A stretch of DNA of 64,000 nucleotides from Shinella sp. (GTDB lineage: Bacteria; Pseudomonadota; Alphaproteobacteria; Rhizobiales; Rhizobiaceae), in contig QFQX01000022.1 in the NCBI GenBank assembly GCA_003248775.1, positions 4,689 through 68,688 of the forward strand, in the 5' to 3' direction. Positions within the stretch are counted from its first letter, which is position 1. Every line of letters starts with the position of its first letter. Position numbers and translations under genes: made by a program. Positions 16,904-26,778 of this stretch are shown piece after piece. The notes beneath the pieces are model-generated. The model was given only the letters and a program-made list of their open reading frames with translations. It did not search any database and was not told the DNA's origin.

Positions 16904-19273
16904 TTAGAACTGGTTCGCCATGCTGAAACGGAAGTTCTGAACTTCGTCGTAGTCTTCCTTGGCGACCGGAACCGCATAGTCGAATCGCAGCGGGCCGAAG
17001 GGCGACAGCCAGACAATACCGGCGCCGACCGATGCACGGAGCGACATGTCGGTGCCGACAACTGTGGAGTTGCCGGTGCTGACGTCGTTACCGTAGAGCG
17101 TACCGGCATCCGCGAAGATCGCACCGCGCAGGTTGAGATCCTGTGGAACGAGCGGCATCGGGAAGCTGGCTTCGGCCGAAGCGGTAAAGTAGGTCGTGCC
17201 ACCGAGTGCATCGCTACCCGCACGAGCGCCGATACCCTGGGTATCGAAGCCACGCAGTTCCTTGCCACCGATCTGGAACTGATCGAAGACGTTCAACTTG
17301 CCATCGGTTGCGATGACATGACCGGCACTGGCCGAGACCGAACCGATAACGTCGAATTCATCCGACAGCGGGTGGAAGTAGCGGAACTTGCCGTAAACCT
17401 TGTAGTAGTCGGAGTCACCACCCAGACCCGCATATTCCTGCGTGAAGCTGGCGTAGATACCTTCGCGCGGCATAGTACGATCATCAAGCGTATTGTAGAC
17501 GAACGAGTGACCGATGATCGACTGCTTCCAAGGGCTCTCCTCGATCAGATCGATATAAGGATCTGAAAGCGTATCGTCCGAGGTATGCGCAATACCGTCA
17601 GTACCGAAAGCACCGTCTTCCTTATACTTGATCTGCTTGTAGGTATAACGAACCGTCGTGGCGAGATCTTCGGTGATCGGCGCGGTGACGCGGAAGGTAA
17701 CACCCTGCTCCTCGTACTTGTAATCCGAATTGCTGCTCGTCTGGCTCTTGAACAGGTCAAAACCCGCAGCCAAGCGGTAGCCAAGGAAGTACGGCTCAGT
17801 GAACGAGAAGTTGTAGGTACGACTATCCTCAAAACCGCCACCGACGGCAAGACGAATAAACTGGCCGCGACCGAGGAAGTTCTTTTCCTCGATCGAAGCT
17901 TCCAGAACGAGGCCATTGCCACCGACCGAATAGCCAGCACCGATACCGAACGAACCAGTCGGCTGATCTTCAACATCGACAACGAGAACGACACGGTCCG
18001 GAGCGGTGCCCTGCTGCGTCGAGATGTTCACGCTCGTGAAGTAGCCAAGAGCCTCAAGGCGACGCTTTGCACGCGTAATGGTTTCCTGATTGAAGGCATC
18101 ACCTTCGGACAGATCGAACTCGCGACGAATGACATAGTCACGCGTACGGGTGTTACCGCGAATTTCAATACGCTCGACATAGGCGCGCTCGCCCTGATCG
18201 ACGAGATAGGTCACGCCGATGGTATTATTGCCGAAGTTGCGATCACCGCGCGGAACGACGCGGGCAAAGGGATAACCCTTGGCTGCAACGCGCTGGGAAA
18301 TCGCCTCCATGGACTTCTGAACGTCCTTGGCGCTGTAGGTGTTGCCGGCACGGGTTTCGAGAAGCCCCTGCAGTTCAGCGCCATCCACACCCTCGACCGT
18401 CGATTCGACCTTCACGTCGCCGAACTTGTAGCGCTCGCCTTCATCAACGGTGATCGTGATAGTGTATTCGTTTCCAGCCTCGTTCAACGAAACGTCAGAA
18501 GATACGACGCGGAAGTCTGCATAGCCGTGATTGTAGTAGAACTGGCGCAGCGCTTCTTCGTCAGCACGCAGCTTATCCTCGTTGTAAACATCCTTACGCG
18601 TCAGGAACGACAGCATGCCGGACTGCTTGGTCTGAATGACCGACTGCAGACGACCGTCACCATAGGCGTTATTGCCAACGAAATTGATCTTCGCGATCTT
18701 CGTACGTTCACCTTCATTGACCACGAAAGCAACGTTTACGCGACCTTCAGCGACAGGGACAACCTGGGTCGTCACTTCGACATCGCTACGGCCGATGCCG
18801 GCATAGGCCTCCTTGATGCGGGAAATGTCGGCAGCAGCAAGAGCTTCGCTGTAAGGACCCATCGGCTGCGTCTGGACGATACCGCGCAGCTTGTCATCCT
18901 TGATCTTGCGGTTTCCATTGAAGACCACCTGATTGATCAGCTGGGCTTCCGAAACGCTGACCACGAGCGTACTTCCGGAAACGGAAATGCGAACGTCGGA
19001 GAAGAAGCCGGTCGCATAGAGCTGTTTGACGGATTCATCGATATCCGCGTTCGAGAAGCTCTGACCCGGCTTGATTGAGATATTCGAGCGCACAGCCTCA
19101 GGGCTGACCCGCTGGACGCCCTTGACCTCGATACGCTGGATCACGGCAGCCTGGGCCGCAACGGCCGATGCAAGGACAGCTACACCTGCGCCCGAAGAAA
19201 CAACACCAGCAGACAGCGCGACCGCCGATACTGCGTTCAAAAATCTTGAACCAGCCTTCATGTGCATTCTCAA
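16904..19273 (-). CDS. bamA: outer membrane protein assembly factor BamA
   Basis: A 789-residue Omp85 protein. A long signal peptide (about 1-42) is followed by five POTRA domains (about 43-385) and a C-terminal 16-strand barrel with the VRGY-equivalent LRGFDTQGIG, ending in a terminal Phe (FRFSMANQF) as outer membrane proteins do. It inserts beta-barrel proteins into the outer membrane. It sits between rseP and lpxD; 181 bases separate it from rseP, long enough for its own promoter. Confidence 0.97.
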   Translation of the reverse strand: MRMHMKAGSRFLNAVSAVALSAGVVSSGAGVAVLASAVAAQAAVIQRIEVKGVQRVSPEAVRSNISIKPGQSFSNADIDESVKQLYATGFFSDVRISVSGSTLVVSVSEAQLINQVVFNGNRKIKDDKLRGIVQTQPMGPYSEALAAADISRIKEAYAGIGRSDVEVTTQVVPVAEGRVNVAFVVNEGERTKIAKINFVGNNAYGDGRLQSVIQTKQSGMLSFLTRKDVYNEDKLRADEEALRQFYYNHGYADFRVVSSDVSLNEAGNEYTITITVDEGERYKFGDVKVESTVEGVDGAELQGLLETRAGNTYSAKDVQKSMEAISQRVAAKGYPFARVVPRGDRNFGNNTIGVTYLVDQGERAYVERIEIRGNTRTRDYVIRREFDLSEGDAFNQETITRAKRRLEALGYFTSVNISTQQGTAPDRVVLVVDVEDQPTGSFGIGAGYSVGGNGLVLEASIEEKNFLGRGQFIRLAVGGGFEDSRTYNFSFTEPYFLGYRLAAGFDLFKSQTSSNSDYKYEEQGVTFRVTAPITEDLATTVRYTYKQIKYKEDGAFGTDGIAHTSDDTLSDPYIDLIEESPWKQSIIGHSFVYNTLDDRTMPREGIYASFTQEYAGLGGDSDYYKVYGKFRYFHPLSDEFDVIGSVSASAGHVIATDGKLNVFDQFQIGGKELRGFDTQGIGARAGSDALGGTTYFTASAEASFPMPLVPQDLNLRGAIFADAGTLYGNDVSTGNSTVVGTDMSLRASVGAGIVWLSPFGPLRFDYAVPVAKEDYDEVQNFRFSMANQF

Positions 19274-19454
19274 CCTTCTTCCATTGTCCCGAAGCCGTAC
19301 TCCGACTCCGGCCCGTGTGTGGTTTTACCGGGTTTTACCCTACAAGCAAGGGCGGACGTTAATTTCTATTTACTTCGTTTCCATGCGTGGCCCAATCGCC
19401 ACTATCAGTTTGAAACATCGTAAACAAATCCCTACAAAATCGCCGGCGCAACCC

Positions 19455-20591
19455 TCAGCCAATCAGCCTGCTGATGTCGTTCCAGGTTGCAAACACCATC
19501 AGCGACACGATCATCGCCAGTCCTATGCGGAAGGCGATCTCCTGTGCATTGGGGCCTACCGGTTTCCCGCGCAACGCTTCAAGCGCGTAGAGGAGGAGAT
19601 GGCCGCCGTCAAGGACCGGAATTGGCATCAAATTCAGAAGTCCAAGGGAAACGGACAAAACAGCCGCCAGATTGACGAGAGCGACAATGCCCAGGGTCGC
19701 CATCTGACCGGACGCCTGAACGACCCTCACTGGACCTCCGAGCTGGTCGGCATTCATGCGTCCAGCGATTAGATTCGACAGGTAGTCGACCGTTCCGGTG
19801 ACGATATGCCACGTCTGACGAGCACCCTCACCCACGGCTTGCAGCGGCGTCAGTTCAACAATCCGGAAATTGCCAGACTGCTGGTTGGTGACGATACCGA
19901 TCTGGCCGACTTCCATCTTGTTACCAAAGCGATCGGCCGTTTCCACCCTTCGCGGCGTCATGTTGAGACCGAGCTCGCTTCCGTCGCGACGAACGGTCAC
20001 GACGACAGGAATCTCGGGGCGCATGCTGATATAGCGGACCACATCATCGAAGGTTTCGACCGCCTCACCGTCCAACGCCACCAGAACGTCGCCCGCCTGC
20101 ACGCCAGCCTCGGCGGCAGCGCTGCCCGCCTTGACTTCGGCCACAACGGGATCCGCGACAGGCTTGCCCATCGTTCCAAAGAGGACGGCGAAGATGGCGA
20201 TTGCCAGAACAAAATTCGCAATTGGACCCGCGGCGACCGTGACGGCTCTTTTCCACAGCTTGGCGCCGGCGAGTGTCTGGGCCTTTTCCTCGGGTGTCAG
20301 TTCCTCCAGTTCCGCGCCATCCGGCCGGCTTGCGGCATCGGCATCGCCGAAGAACCGGACATAACCTCCAAGCGGAATAGCCGAGATTTTCCAGCGGGTT
20401 CCGTGACCATCGGTGAAGCCGACCAATTCGGGGCCGAAGCCTACGGAAAAGGCGAGCACGCGAATGCCCGAGAGGCGCCCGGCGAGATAGTGACCGAGCT
20501 CATGCACGAAAACGAGCAGGGAAAGGACGATCACGTAAGGCAGGATGTAGCCGACGAGAAAGCCGAAAAATGCGGTAATATGATCCATCAT
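19455..20591 (-). CDS. rseP: site-2 intramembrane metalloprotease RseP
   Basis: A 378-residue site-2 protease. The zinc motif HELGH (His30-His34) lies in the first membrane helix and the third-ligand motif LMPIPVLDGGH near residue 335. A single PDZ domain lies between them (about 130-215, GVQAGDVLVALDGEAV), where E. coli RseP has two. It cuts membrane-bound anti-sigma factors or signal-peptide remnants. No dxr lies between cdsA and rseP, as it does in some other groups. Confidence 0.95.
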   Translation of the reverse strand: MMDHITAFFGFLVGYILPYVIVLSLLVFVHELGHYLAGRLSGIRVLAFSVGFGPELVGFTDGHGTRWKISAIPLGGYVRFFGDADAASRPDGAELEELTPEEKAQTLAGAKLWKRAVTVAAGPIANFVLAIAIFAVLFGTMGKPVADPVVAEVKAGSAAAEAGVQAGDVLVALDGEAVETFDDVVRYISMRPEIPVVVTVRRDGSELGLNMTPRRVETADRFGNKMEVGQIGIVTNQQSGNFRIVELTPLQAVGEGARQTWHIVTGTVDYLSNLIAGRMNADQLGGPVRVVQASGQMATLGIVALVNLAAVLSVSLGLLNLMPIPVLDGGHLLLYALEALRGKPVGPNAQEIAFRIGLAMIVSLMVFATWNDISRLIG

Positions 20592-20622
20592 CCCATTCCG
20601 TTTAGGGCGCTTCCCGCTCTTG

Positions 20623-21456
20623 TCAAAGACCGAACAGGAAAGCTCCGAGCGATGTCACCGCTCCCTTGCCAATTGCGGAGAACCCTACAGCAAGAAAGAA
20701 AGCTGCAAAACAGGCAAAAACAAGTCCGTCAACCCTATCCATGACACCGCCGTGCCCCGGAATAAGATGGCTCGAATCCTTCACGCCGAACCGGCGCTTG
20801 ATAAATGATTCGAAAAGATCGCCGATCTGGCCCGCGACAGAGAGGATAAAAGCGATGACCGGGATCCAGAGACCGACCGACTGGAAGTAGACGAGAGCCA
20901 CCGCAGTGCCACCCAATACGCCGGCAATCGTCCCCCCGATAGCACCGGACCATGTCTTGCCGGGAGAGATTTTCGGCGCAAGCTTCGGTCCACCGATCGC
21001 CCGCCCGACGAAATACGCCAGGATGTCCGTCCCCCATACGATGGCAAAGACAAAAAGCATCGCAGCAAAACCGACCGAATCCTCGCCGCGTATCGCGGCG
21101 AGAGAAATGGCGCTGAGTCCGGAGTAGAAAATGCCACCCACCTGCCACCAGCGCCAATGACCGGCGATTGACGGCAGGACAGCCGTCATGACCAGACCTG
21201 CGAGGAGCGGCACGGTCATATCGGGTGAGCCGAAAAGCATGTTGGCGCCGATGGCGGCAATGGAAAACCAGCCGAAGGCGTGGCCGCGCATGCTGCTTTC
21301 GGCAAGCTGCGTCATTCTGGACCATTCGTAATAGACCAGAAGGCCTATCAGCACGGACAGCAGACGAAAGGCAAAACCGCCCAACCAAGTGGCGGTAAGG
21401 ACGATTGCGGCAAGAACGATCGCCGAATAGATGCGGAGCGTTAGTTCCCGGGACAT
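20623..21456 (-). CDS. cdsA: phosphatidate cytidylyltransferase CdsA
   Basis: A 277-residue polytopic membrane enzyme with about eight helices, making CDP-diacylglycerol from CTP and phosphatidate. The CDS signature is near the C-terminus (SFIKRRFGVKDSSHLIPGHGG followed by MDRVDG). It starts 8 bases after uppS and is 31 bases from rseP, so it is part of the same leftward operon. Confidence 0.95.
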   Translation of the reverse strand: MSRELTLRIYSAIVLAAIVLTATWLGGFAFRLLSVLIGLLVYYEWSRMTQLAESSMRGHAFGWFSIAAIGANMLFGSPDMTVPLLAGLVMTAVLPSIAGHWRWWQVGGIFYSGLSAISLAAIRGEDSVGFAAMLFVFAIVWGTDILAYFVGRAIGGPKLAPKISPGKTWSGAIGGTIAGVLGGTAVALVYFQSVGLWIPVIAFILSVAGQIGDLFESFIKRRFGVKDSSHLIPGHGGVMDRVDGLVFACFAAFFLAVGFSAIGKGAVTSLGAFLFGL

Positions 21457-21464
21457 CAGCGCGG

Positions 21465-22208
21465 CTACGATCCGAGCGCCACCGCCTTGTCCGAAATCCC
21501 GCCGAATCGGCGGTCCCGGGCGGCGTAACGTTCCAGGGCGGCAAAGAAGACCTCGCGGCTGAAATCCGGCCAGTATTCGGGCACGAACATCAGCTCCGAA
21601 TAGGCTGCCTGCCAGAGAAGGAAGTTGGAAAGACGCTCCTCGCCGCTTGTGCGGATAATCAGATCGGGGTCCGGGATGCCAGCGGTATCGAGATGGCTAT
21701 CGACCAGCGCGGATGTCACCTCGGACGCCTTGAGGCGACCCTGTTCGACGTCGGCAGCGATCGCCGCCATGGCGCGGGCTATCTCGTCCCTCGCCCCGTA
21801 ATTGAAGGCGATCACCAGCGTCAGCGCGCTGTTGTCCTTCGTGGTCTCTTCCGCCTCAAGCAACAGGGACAGGATATCCCCCTGCAGGTTGACGCGATCA
21901 CCGATGACGCGAATGCGGACATTCTCGCGATGCAGTTCCGCCAGGTCGCGGCGAATGAACATTTTCAGGAGGCCGAAGAGATCGTTGACCTCGGCCTCCG
22001 GGCGCCGCCAGTTCTCCGAGGAGAAAGCGAACAGCGTCAGATAGGCCACCCCCGCATCCGCAGCGGCCCGTACGATCTCACGCACCGCTTCTACACCCTT
22101 GCGGTGGCCCACCGCGCGCGGCAGGCCCCGTGCATTCGCCCAACGACCATTGCCATCCATGATGATGGCGACATGCTCGGGGGCACGGCAGTTTTCGGCT
22201 TTCGACAT
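21465..22208 (-). CDS. uppS: isoprenyl transferase (undecaprenyl diphosphate synthase) UppS
   Basis: A 247-residue cis-prenyltransferase. The catalytic Asp18 lies in HVAIIMDGNGRWA, and FAFSSENWRRP and the C-terminal PDLIIRTSGEERLSNFLLWQAAYSE are canonical. It makes the C55 carrier for peptidoglycan and surface polysaccharides. I chose ATG 22208 with GGAA 6 bases upstream; an alternative ATG at 22253 overlaps the frr stop (TGATG) and would add 15 residues. Confidence 0.94.
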   Translation of the reverse strand: MSKAENCRAPEHVAIIMDGNGRWANARGLPRAVGHRKGVEAVREIVRAAADAGVAYLTLFAFSSENWRRPEAEVNDLFGLLKMFIRRDLAELHRENVRIRVIGDRVNLQGDILSLLLEAEETTKDNSALTLVIAFNYGARDEIARAMAAIAADVEQGRLKASEVTSALVDSHLDTAGIPDPDLIIRTSGEERLSNFLLWQAAYSELMFVPEYWPDFSREVFFAALERYAARDRRFGGISDKAVALGS

Positions 22209-22252
22209 TGACGGTTCCGGTTTGAACAACTCGTACAGGGCGGCGGACCGCA

Positions 22253-22813
22253 TCAAACCTGCATGATTTCCTTTTCCTTGTCGACGAGCAAGCGGTCGAC
22301 TTCGGAAATCGTATCGTCGGTCATCTTTTGCACCTTATCGGACTGCGAACGACTGATGTCCTGCCCAATCACACCGTCCTTCTCGGCCTTTTTAAGGCCG
22401 TCCATGCCATCGCGACGAACGTGGCGAATCGCCACCTTGGCCTTTTCGGCATAGTCATGCGCAACCTTGACCAGCGATTTGCGGCGTTCCTCGTTGAGTT
22501 CCGGCAGAGGAATACGCAGGTTCTGACCGTCGATGATCGGGTTCAGGCCAAGATTGGCTTCGCGGATGGCGCGGTCAACCGCGTTCACCATCGACTTGTC
22601 CCAGATCGAAATACCAAGCATGCGCGGCTCCGGCACGGTAACGTTCGCAACCTGGTTCAACGGCACACGCGAGCCGTAAGCCTCAACGGTCACCGGATCG
22701 AGAATGTTGGCCGATGCGCGCCCGGTGCGCAGCGATGCGATATCGTGCTTGAATGCGTTGATGGCGCCTTCCATACGGCGCTTGATGTCGTTTAGATCAA
22801 TGCCTTCGCTCAT
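22253..22813 (-). CDS. frr: ribosome recycling factor Frr
   Basis: A 186-residue protein of normal length for RRF. It has the hallmark SLRTGRASANILDPVTVEAYG, NVTVPEPRMLGISIWDKSMV and the C-terminal three-helix bundle. It splits post-termination ribosomes with EF-G. The gap to pyrH is 52 bases. The order rpsB-tsf-pyrH-frr is widely conserved in bacteria. Confidence 0.97.
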   Translation of the reverse strand: MSEGIDLNDIKRRMEGAINAFKHDIASLRTGRASANILDPVTVEAYGSRVPLNQVANVTVPEPRMLGISIWDKSMVNAVDRAIREANLGLNPIIDGQNLRIPLPELNEERRKSLVKVAHDYAEKAKVAIRHVRRDGMDGLKKAEKDGVIGQDISRSQSDKVQKMTDDTISEVDRLLVDKEKEIMQV

Positions 22814-22865
22814 GATGAACTCCCTTTATTCTTCGTTCGACGTTCCCGGGAAGGAAGGCCGTGTG

Positions 22866-23588
22866 TCAATGATCGGTAACGATGGTCATGAGACCGGCGC
22901 CCGAGAGGATATCGCAGAAACCGCCTGCCTCGTGGATCGAGAAGACGATGATCGGAATTGCGTTTTCGCGCGCAAGGGCTACCGCTGCCACGTCCATGAC
23001 GGCAAGTCCCTTTTCGAGAACTTCGCTGTGGGTGAGCTTGTCGAAACGGGTTGCAGACGGATCCTTCTTGGGATCGGCGGAGTAGATACCGTCCACCTGG
23101 GTACCCTTGAAGATCGCTTCGGCGCCGATTTCCGCGGCGCGCAGCGCTGCGGCCGAATCCGTGGTGAAGAACGGATTGCCGGTACCGCCTGCGAAGATCA
23201 CCACCCTACCCTGGGACAGGTGATGCAGCGCACCGCGCTGGGAGAAGCTCTCACAGATTTCCGGCATGGCGATCGCCGAGAGAACGACGGTATCGACATC
23301 AAGCTTGCGCAGCGACGTCGCAAGCGCCAGCGCGTTGATGACGGTGCCGAGCATGCCCATGTGGTCACCGGTCACGCGGTCGCCACCCTTGGAGGCAACG
23401 GCTACGCCGCGAAAAATGTTACCGCCGCCGACGACAACGCCCACCTCGACACCCATGGCACGCGCCCGGGCAATGTCGGAGGCGATACGGTCGGCTACTG
23501 CAACGTCGATACCGAAGCCCTGGCTGCCCATCAGGGCTTCTCCGGAGGCCTTCAGAAGAACACGCTTATAGATGGGCTTGGACGACAT
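22866..23588 (-). CDS. pyrH: UMP kinase PyrH
   Basis: A 240-residue amino acid kinase-fold enzyme converting UMP to UDP, starting KPIYKRVLLKASGEALMG and containing GVVVGGGNIFRG, TVINALAL and the C-terminal GLAVMDVAAVALARENAIPIIVF. ATG 23588 has AGGAG upstream; the open frame 45 bases further upstream lacks support. It lies 103 bases after tsf. Confidence 0.96.
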   Translation of the reverse strand: MSSKPIYKRVLLKASGEALMGSQGFGIDVAVADRIASDIARARAMGVEVGVVVGGGNIFRGVAVASKGGDRVTGDHMGMLGTVINALALATSLRKLDVDTVVLSAIAMPEICESFSQRGALHHLSQGRVVIFAGGTGNPFFTTDSAAALRAAEIGAEAIFKGTQVDGIYSADPKKDPSATRFDKLTHSEVLEKGLAVMDVAAVALARENAIPIIVFSIHEAGGFCDILSGAGLMTIVTDH

Positions 23589-23691
23589 GCTGGCTCCTAG
23601 GGATTGATCTGATGCCGGATACACGAAGGGCACCGCGTTGTCACGCGATGCCCGATTTTTTCCCTAACATGGTCCACTGACCAATGGGTGA

Positions 23692-24618
23692 TCAGCCCTT
23701 GGCAGCAGCAGCGACTTCGGCAGCGAAGTCGGTCTCTTCCTTTTCGACGCCTTCACCGAGCAGCAGGCGGGCCATGCCGACAACTTCAATCGAAGCGCCA
23801 GCGAGCTTCTCAGCGTCCTTGACTGCCTGGCCGACGGTGATGTCGGGGTTGATGACGAAGGCCTGCGACAGCAGGGCAACTTCTTCGAAGAACTTGCGCA
23901 TGCGGCCTTCAACCATCTTTTCGATGATGTTGTCCGGCTTGCCGGAAGCGCGGGACTGTTCGATGAAGACGTTGCGTTCGCGTTCGGCAACGGCTGCGTC
24001 GACTTCTTCAGCACGGATGGCGAGCGGGTTGGTCGCAGCGATGTGCATGGCAACCTGACGGCCGATCGAGGTCAGAACTTCCTTGTCGCCAACAGACTTC
24101 AGGGCAACGAGAACGCCGAGCTTGCCGATGCCGTCGCCAGCAGCGTTGTGGACATAGGTGGCAACAACGCCATGCTCGACTTCGAGCTTGGCGGCACGAC
24201 GCAGGGTCATGTTTTCGCCGATCGTGGCGATTGCGTCCTTGACCGTGTCAGCTACGGACTTGCCGGTTGCCGGGTAGGTTGCAGCCGAGATCGCATCGAC
24301 GGAGCCATCGGTATTCAGAGCAACGCTTGCAATACCGCGGACGAGGTCCTGGAAGGCATCGTTACGGGCAACGAAGTCGGTTTCGGAGTTGAGTTCGATG
24401 GCGACAGCCTTGTGGCCGGCGCTAGCGATGCCGACGAGGCCTTCAGCGGCGGTGCGGCCCGACTTCTTGTCGGCCTTGGCGATACCCTTGGCGCGCAGCC
24501 AGTCGATTGCGGCTTCGATGTCACCGTTGGTCTCGGTCAGAGCCTTCTTGCAATCCATCATGCCTGCGCCAGACTTTTCGCGCAGTTCCTTCACCAGTGC
24601 AGCAGTGATTTCAGCCAT
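23692..24618 (-). CDS. tsf: elongation factor Ts
   Basis: A 308-residue EF-Ts with the N-terminal UBA-like domain (MAEITAALVKELREKSGAGMMDCKKAL), the TDFVARND core and a coiled-coil region near 190-240. It exchanges GDP on EF-Tu. It follows rpsB after 247 bases that contain a terminator-like hairpin, which would allow unequal expression of rpsB and tsf. Confidence 0.97.
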   Translation of the reverse strand: MAEITAALVKELREKSGAGMMDCKKALTETNGDIEAAIDWLRAKGIAKADKKSGRTAAEGLVGIASAGHKAVAIELNSETDFVARNDAFQDLVRGIASVALNTDGSVDAISAATYPATGKSVADTVKDAIATIGENMTLRRAAKLEVEHGVVATYVHNAAGDGIGKLGVLVALKSVGDKEVLTSIGRQVAMHIAATNPLAIRAEEVDAAVAERERNVFIEQSRASGKPDNIIEKMVEGRMRKFFEEVALLSQAFVINPDITVGQAVKDAEKLAGASIEVVGMARLLLGEGVEKEETDFAAEVAAAAKG

Positions 24619-24775
24619 TGTTTGCCTCTTATCGTTTCACGCGACGCCGTGCGAAAATGCCATCGGCGCCTGTTTTGGGCACGAGTTGTACCCGGAAGTG
24701 TGACATCGTGATGAAGCCGAAACATCACGTCGAATTCGCCTCGGCTGGAGATCTGTTCCCGCGGCCGGGCCGGCC

Positions 24776-24823
24776 TTTAAAAACGAAACCGGCCGCCAAC
24801 CCGATTGGCTGAGTGGCGGCCGA
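24776..24823 (-). terminator. intercistronic hairpin between rpsB and tsf
   Basis: On the minus strand CGGCCGCCA pairs with TGGCGGCCG (9 bp) and is followed by GTTTCGTTTTTAAA. It looks like a partial terminator or attenuator lowering transcription of tsf relative to rpsB. Confidence 0.65.
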
Positions 24824-24865
24824 TTGCAACTATACTGCGATGGCGGGAGAACCCGCCATTTCGAA

Positions 24866-25633
24866 TCAGGCGCCTGCTTCGTCTTCGAGAGCGGGCTCGA
24901 CCGGAACTTCAGCGGAAGCGCCGATGTCACGGCCAGCAGCACCCTGCTGACGAGCGATGCCGTCGATGGCAGCGCGGGCAATCAGGTCGCAATACAGCGA
25001 GATGGCACGCGAAGCGTCGTCGTTACCCGGGATCGGGTAGTCGATCAGGTCCGGATCGCAGTTCGAGTCGATGATAGCAACGACCGGGATGCCGAGACGC
25101 TTGGCTTCGTCGATCGCAATCTTTTCCTTGTTGGTGTCGATGATGAACATCAGGTCCGGCGTGCCGCCCATGTCCTTGATACCACCGAGGGCCTTGTCGA
25201 GCTTTTCGCGCTCGCGCTCAAGGTTCAGACGCTCTTTCTTGTTGTAGCCGGACTGCTCCGAAGACAGGATCTCGTCGAGCTTGCGCAGACGCTGGATCGA
25301 GTTGGAAATGGTCTTCCAGTTGGTCATCATGCCGCCGAGCCAGCGGGAGTTGACGTAGTACTGGGCCGAACGCTTGGCAGAATCAGCGATCAGCTCGGAA
25401 GCCTGACGCTTGGTGCCAACGAACAGGACGCGGCCGCCACGAGCGACAGTGTCGGACACGACCTGAAGGGCGCGCGACAGCATCGGAACGGTCTGAGCCA
25501 GGTCGATGATGTGGATGTTGTTACGATCGCCGAAGATGTACGGCTTCATCTTCGGGTTCCAGCGGTGCGTCTGGTGACCGAAGTGAACGCCAGCTTCCAG
25601 AAGCTGACGCATGCTAAAATCAGGCAATGCCAT
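24866..25633 (-). CDS. rpsB: 30S ribosomal protein S2
   Basis: A 255-residue S2 with the signature SMRQLLEAGVHFGHQTHRWNPKM and PDLMFIIDTNKE. The C-terminus has an acidic/alanine-rich extension (EVPVEPALEDEAGA) seen in related bacteria. ATG 25633 follows AAAGGAGA; the frame continues 64 codons upstream but that part is basic and unlike S2. First gene of the long leftward operon. Confidence 0.97.
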   Translation of the reverse strand: MALPDFSMRQLLEAGVHFGHQTHRWNPKMKPYIFGDRNNIHIIDLAQTVPMLSRALQVVSDTVARGGRVLFVGTKRQASELIADSAKRSAQYYVNSRWLGGMMTNWKTISNSIQRLRKLDEILSSEQSGYNKKERLNLEREREKLDKALGGIKDMGGTPDLMFIIDTNKEKIAIDEAKRLGIPVVAIIDSNCDPDLIDYPIPGNDDASRAISLYCDLIARAAIDGIARQQGAAGRDIGASAEVPVEPALEDEAGA

Positions 25634-25829
25634 GCCTTTTCTCCTTTTCCGGTTTAACCCCCGCGAAACAAACAGCGCCTCTTTTCGACGCCACCGGCGG
25701 AAACGGCCGGATTTCTCCCGGTCGATCCCAAGCTTCGCGTGTGGAATGCTGCTGCCCTTATAGGGCTTGCCCTTGGAAATCAAGAGGATTGCGCGACAAA
25801 ATCGAGGAAACAACTCCCCTGCCACAATC

Positions 25830-26660
25830 TCAGCGAGGCTTGCAGTCTCCCGAGCCCAGCACTTCGAGATTGGTCAGCTTGCCGCTCAGGACGAAATCGC
25901 CGTAGTCCAGCGTCAGATCCTGAGTGATGCCGTTTTCATAGAGCTTGAAGGACTGGGTGTAGATCGGCAGCACGTCGCCAACCGCCTTTTCATCGTAATA
26001 AGCGATGGAGACAGGCCAATAAGCGGTTCCGGCAAGCGCCTCAGATGCTTTGTCCTTCAATTCTGCCTTAACGGGCTTTCGCTCCGGACCGACGATGGTG
26101 GTGGTCAGATAGCTTTTATCCCCGTCTTCCGAACCATCGAAGATCCGGGCTTCGAAGAAAGTGCGGCCCTTGCGGGCATTATCGATGACTTCGAGCATGT
26201 GTTCGGCCGGAAAACGGCTGTCCGCCAGCTCGACCGCCCGTTTTGCGGGTTCGGAGAGCTCAATCTTCACCTTGCCGTTCTCGTCGGCCGCCGCGCCGCT
26301 CACATCCTTGTCGAGCTGATCGTCGGTGAAAGACTTGGTCTCGAAGCGGAACTTGCCCTTGACCAGATCCTCAAAGGTAAAGCTCTGCTGATCGGTGACG
26401 CGAACCTGCTCGCCGGTGTCGATGCGGGTCACGAAGCGGAAGTTCGTTGTGTAGCCCGCGCATTCCGATCCGCTGAACTCGTAGACCATGCGGCCGCGCA
26501 TACCCTCGATGCCGGAGCGGTCGGACGCCTGCTTCAACTCGATATCGTAGACCGCACGGTGCGGCACCAGACCGCCCGCGACCGCAGCATTCGCCGAGAC
26601 ACCCGTCATGCTGAGCGCTCCGAAGGCAGCCAGCACAACGGCAAATGACGAACGAAACAT
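25830..26660 (-). CDS. eipB: cell envelope integrity protein EipB (DUF1849)
   Basis: A 276-residue periplasmic protein with a signal peptide (about 1-25) and the DUF1849 start HRAVYDIELKQ. Cys67 (GSECAGY) and Cys273 (GDCKPR) match the conserved disulfide pair of Brucella EipB, a spiral beta-protein needed for envelope integrity. It is divergent from the RidA-like gene and faces away from rpsB by 196 bases. Family call is firm; its exact biochemical role is not known in the family. Confidence 0.88.
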   Translation of the reverse strand: MFRSSFAVVLAAFGALSMTGVSANAAVAGGLVPHRAVYDIELKQASDRSGIEGMRGRMVYEFSGSECAGYTTNFRFVTRIDTGEQVRVTDQQSFTFEDLVKGKFRFETKSFTDDQLDKDVSGAAADENGKVKIELSEPAKRAVELADSRFPAEHMLEVIDNARKGRTFFEARIFDGSEDGDKSYLTTTIVGPERKPVKAELKDKASEALAGTAYWPVSIAYYDEKAVGDVLPIYTQSFKLYENGITQDLTLDYGDFVLSGKLTNLEVLGSGDCKPR

Positions 26661-26778
26661 CGATATCCTCCTGTTGGACTCTTTCGCGATGTTATAAGAA
26701 CAGATCCGGCAAAAGCGAGACCTGCTTTGGTCACCACAGGATTCTTTTTCAACTTACCAACAGATCCGGGAAACACAC

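Noticed and set aside
17585..19078. 497-codon frame opposite bamA
   Set aside because: Antisense shadow of bamA.
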